From: Nitrospirota bacterium
GTDB taxonomy: Bacteria; Nitrospirota; Thermodesulfovibrionia; Thermodesulfovibrionales; JdFR-88
Direction of reading: 5' to 3'
DNA length: 7,147 nt
Assembly (NCBI GenBank): GCA_021825785.1
Contig: JAKAGP010000087.1
Span: 1 to 7,147 of the forward strand
Position numbers and translations under genes: made by a program. Of the stretch, positions 5,219-7,147 are shown piece by piece. Every line of letters begins with the position of its first letter. The first letter of the stretch is position 1. A model generated the notes under the pieces. The model worked only from the letters and a program-made list of their open reading frames with translations. It was not told the DNA's origin and did no database searches.

Positions 5219-5731
5219 ATGAATGTTTATACCGCGATAAAGGAAAGACGGAGCATCAGGTGTTTTGAAAAAAAGGACATCCCCCAAGATGCGGTGGAAA
5301 GGCTCATCGATGCCCTCCTGTGGGCCCCGAGCGCAGGAAACCTGCAGTCCAGGAAATTCTATTTTGTAAGGGATGCCGCCCTTAAACAAAGGCTGGGCGA
5401 GGAGGCGTTGGGGCAGCGTTTTTTGGCAGGCGCTCCCATTGTCATAGTGGCCTGCGCTGACGAAAGGGCTGTCTCAAAATACGGCCCGCGCGGGACAGGC
5501 CTATACTGCGTTCAGGATGCTTCTATCAGTATCATGGGCATGATGCTTGCGGCCCATGAGCTTGGGCTTGGGAGCGTATGGGTGGGTGCATTCAGCGAGG
5601 AGGGCGTCTCCGGGGTCCTGGACCTGCCCTCATGGCTCAGGCCCGTTGCCATCGTCCCGGTGGGTTACCCGGCCGAGACGCCCAGGGCGCCAAAGAGGGT
5701 TTCTTCACGGGAGGCCGTTTTGTTCCTGTAA
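5219..5731 (+). CDS. Nitroreductase-family FMN flavoprotein
   Basis: This 170-residue protein belongs to the compact branch of the nitroreductase fold, usually FMN-binding homodimers that transfer hydride from NAD(P)H to varied acceptors. Motifs in order are ERRSIRCF (9-16, the conserved RRSxRxF flavin-phosphate site), WAPSAGNLQSRKF (35-47, flavin ring and ribityl contacts), QDASISIMGMMLAAHELGLGS (99-119, the core helix) with WVGAF (121-125), and PVGYP (147-151) near the end. The true substrate cannot be told from sequence. AGGAGGT (5207-5213) sits five bases before the ATG and is the strongest ribosome binding site in the window. The upstream terminator separates it from the PEP-CTERM gene, so it should have its own promoter; only a weak TAAGAT (5196-5201) was seen. 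It is convergent with the RND gene. Confidence 0.9.
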   Translation: MNVYTAIKERRSIRCFEKKDIPQDAVERLIDALLWAPSAGNLQSRKFYFVRDAALKQRLGEEALGQRFLAGAPIVIVACADERAVSKYGPRGTGLYCVQDASISIMGMMLAAHELGLGSVWVGAFSEEGVSGVLDLPSWLRPVAIVPVGYPAETPRAPKRVSSREAVLFL

Positions 5732-5739
5732 TAAATTTT

Positions 5740-5760
5740 AAAAAACAAAAAACAAAAAAC
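5740..5760 (+). repeat. Three exact AAAAAAC heptamers
   Basis: The unit AAAAAAC occurs three times without a break, directly after the nitroreductase stop. On the minus strand it reads as runs of six Ts separated by G, so it lies in the T-rich tract downstream of the RND gene's terminator stem. It is short and could vary in copy number by slippage. Confidence 0.6.
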
Positions 5761-5794
5761 AGGAAAATAAGACCGTAGGGTTTTTTAACGGTCT
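5750..5794 (-). terminator. Intrinsic terminator for the RND permease gene
   Basis: AGACCGT (5770-5776) and ACGGTCT (5788-5794) form a perfect 7-bp stem with an 11-base loop. Read on the minus strand, the stem begins 9 bases after the RND stop and is followed by TATTTTCCTGTTTTTT, a suitable T-rich tail. On the plus strand the stem is followed by GGGAGG, so as an intrinsic terminator it serves only the minus strand. Confidence 0.6.
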
Positions 5795-5803
5795 GGGAGG
5801 CAG

Positions 5804-7147
5804 CTACTGGGCGGCTGCGCTGGAACGTTTCCCCAGCTTGTTCTGCAGCTTGTCCATGTAGATATAGATGACTGGCGTTATATAAAGTGTTATGAGCTGA
5901 GAGAAAAGCAGCCCGCCCACTACCGCCATTCCCAGGGGGCGGCGGGATGAGGCCCCGGCCCCAAAACCTATGGCTATGGGAAGCGTCCCCATCATTGCGG
6001 CCATGGAGGTCATCATTATGGGGCGGAAACGTATGAGGCATCCCTGGAAAATGGCTTCAGCCGGGGCCTTGCCTTCCTTCCTTTCGGCCTCCAGCGCGAA
6101 GTCTATCATCATGATGGCGTTTTTCTTCACGATGCCTATCAGCATGATCACGCCCACGAACGCATAGATATTAAGCTCCATATGGAAAATGTACAGGGTG
6201 AGCAGGGCGCCAAAGGCGGCCGATGGGAGGCCTGAAAGTATAGTCAATGGGTGAATGAAGCTCTCATACAATATGCCAAGCACGATGTAGATCACCAGTA
6301 TGGCCACGATCAGGAGCAGGCCCAAACCGGTCACAGAGGCCTGGAACGCCTGCGCTGCGCCCTGAAAGCTGGTCGTGATCGAAGACGGGATGACCTGCTC
6401 CGCCACTTTCTGCACCTTTGTCACGGCGTCGCCAAGGGCTACCCCTGGTTTCAGATTGAACGAGAGCGTAACGGCCGGTATCTGGCCTATGTGATTTATG
6501 GTCAGGGGACCTACGCCCCGCGTAATGCTTGCAACGGTATTAAGAGGGACGAGTTGTCCTGAGCTTGAGCGCACATAAAGCAGGGAGAGGGCTTCAGGGT
6601 CCATCTGGTATTTGGGCTCAAGCTCCATAATGACCTGGTATTCGTCATTGGCAGCGTAGATAGTGGATATCTGCTTTGAACCGTAGGCGGTATAAAGAGC
6701 GTTTTCTATCTGCTGGGCGGTCAAGCCAAGAGAGGATGCCTTGTTTCTGTCTATGTTTATGTTTATCTGCGGGTTTTTTATCTGCAGGTCGCTTGTGACA
6801 TCTTCAAGCCCCGGAATCTGCCTCATTCTGGCCTCAAGCCGGGGGACTATCCTGTAGAGCTCCGCCGTGTCCGGGCTTTGAAGTGAAAACTGGTACTGGC
6901 TTTTTGTAAGGGTGCCGCCTATCCGTATTGGGGGCAGATTTTGCATGAACACGCTGATCCCTGGTATGCTGGCCAGTTTCGGACGGAGTTCCTGTATTAT
7001 CGTGTCTGCGCCTGGACGCTCGTTGCGCGGCTTAAGGCGCATGAAAATGCGCCCGGCATTGGCGGCCGGGCTGAACGGGCTTGGCCCTATAGCAGACATG
7101 AATGCGGAGATATCGGGGTCTTTTTTTACTATGTTCATGACCGCGAG
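5804..7147 (-). CDS. RND efflux permease, MdtB/MdtC-like, C-terminal part
   Basis: The gene runs off the right edge; the frame stays open to base 7147, so the Met at 7138 is internal. About 447 residues of a usual 1,030-1,050 are present. This is the inner-membrane, proton-driven pump of a tripartite efflux system. Numbering from that Met, the second periplasmic loop spans about 1-262, with QYQFSLQSPD (81-90) and AQQIENALYTAYG (141-153) close to MdtB/MdtC. Five transmembrane helices follow (about 270-290, 296-318, 322-346, 371-393 and 404-428). GIVKKNAIMMIDFA (335-348) contains Lys339, equivalent to AcrB Lys940 of the proton relay; the TM4 aspartates lie outside the window. YESFIHPLTILSGLP and RRPLGMAVVGG are hallmarks of the family. 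The resemblance favours a multidrug-type (HAE1) pump over a metal pump. The partner adaptor gene is not visible. Confidence 0.95.
   Translation of the reverse strand, partial: LAVMNIVKKDPDISAFMSAIGPSPFSPAANAGRIFMRLKPRNERPGADTIIQELRPKLASIPGISVFMQNLPPIRIGGTLTKSQYQFSLQSPDTAELYRIVPRLEARMRQIPGLEDVTSDLQIKNPQININIDRNKASSLGLTAQQIENALYTAYGSKQISTIYAANDEYQVIMELEPKYQMDPEALSLLYVRSSSGQLVPLNTVASITRGVGPLTINHIGQIPAVTLSFNLKPGVALGDAVTKVQKVAEQVIPSSITTSFQGAAQAFQASVTGLGLLLIVAILVIYIVLGILYESFIHPLTILSGLPSAAFGALLTLYIFHMELNIYAFVGVIMLIGIVKKNAIMMIDFALEAERKEGKAPAEAIFQGCLIRFRPIMMTSMAAMMGTLPIAIGFGAGASSRRPLGMAVVGGLLFSQLITLYITPVIYIYMDKLQNKLGKRSSAAAQ

Overview
The window is about 7.1 kb of bacterial chromosome with moderately GC-rich genes and very AT-rich gaps. 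It suggests a Gram-negative environmental bacterium. The support is a protein with a PEP-CTERM (exosortase) sorting tail and an MdtB-like RND pump. Frequent ATA (Ile) and AGG (Arg) codons, a DsrE-family sulfur-carrier protein and an M50 protease-trpS pair would fit a Nitrospirota or 'deltaproteobacterial' lineage, but that assignment is an inference and no marker here settles it.

Layout, left to right. (1) 17-307, minus: a small DsrE/TusD-like protein, apparently read from an extended -10 promoter that would give a leaderless mRNA. (2) 308-530: an AT-rich divergent gap with three TTTTAGGCT copies and the promoter of the next gene. (3) 531-2195, plus: a divergent homologue of ATP-type phosphoenolpyruvate carboxykinase, closed by a strong intrinsic terminator. 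(4) 2251-2445: a leader with an 11-bp inverted repeat. (5) 2446-3123 and 3128-4111: a two-gene unit of an M50 site-2 protease and tryptophanyl-tRNA synthetase, 4 bp apart. The synthetase carries a four-cysteine pattern like that of iron-sulfur TrpRS enzymes. (6) 4112-4349: an AT-rich gap with a candidate sigma-54 (-24/-12) promoter and upstream inverted repeats. (7) 4350-5069: a secreted PEP-CTERM protein with its own terminator. (8) 5219-5731: a small nitroreductase-family flavoprotein. (9) 5804-7147, minus: the C-terminal part of an RND efflux permease, cut by the window edge and convergent with the nitroreductase.

These genes do not form one pathway. Most look like independent units, each with its own promoter or terminator; only the protease and trpS look co-transcribed. 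The most interesting unit is the PEP-CTERM gene. Its mature domain has a Cys and a Gln-x3-Trp placed like the partners of the internal thioester in Gram-positive adhesins, and its promoter looks RpoN-dependent. RpoN dependence would fit the known PrsK/PrsR-RpoN control of exosortase-linked surface proteins. No exosortase, PrsK or PrsR gene lies in the window. The carboxykinase homologue is the second most notable gene: catalytic positions look retained while several family signature motifs are rewritten.
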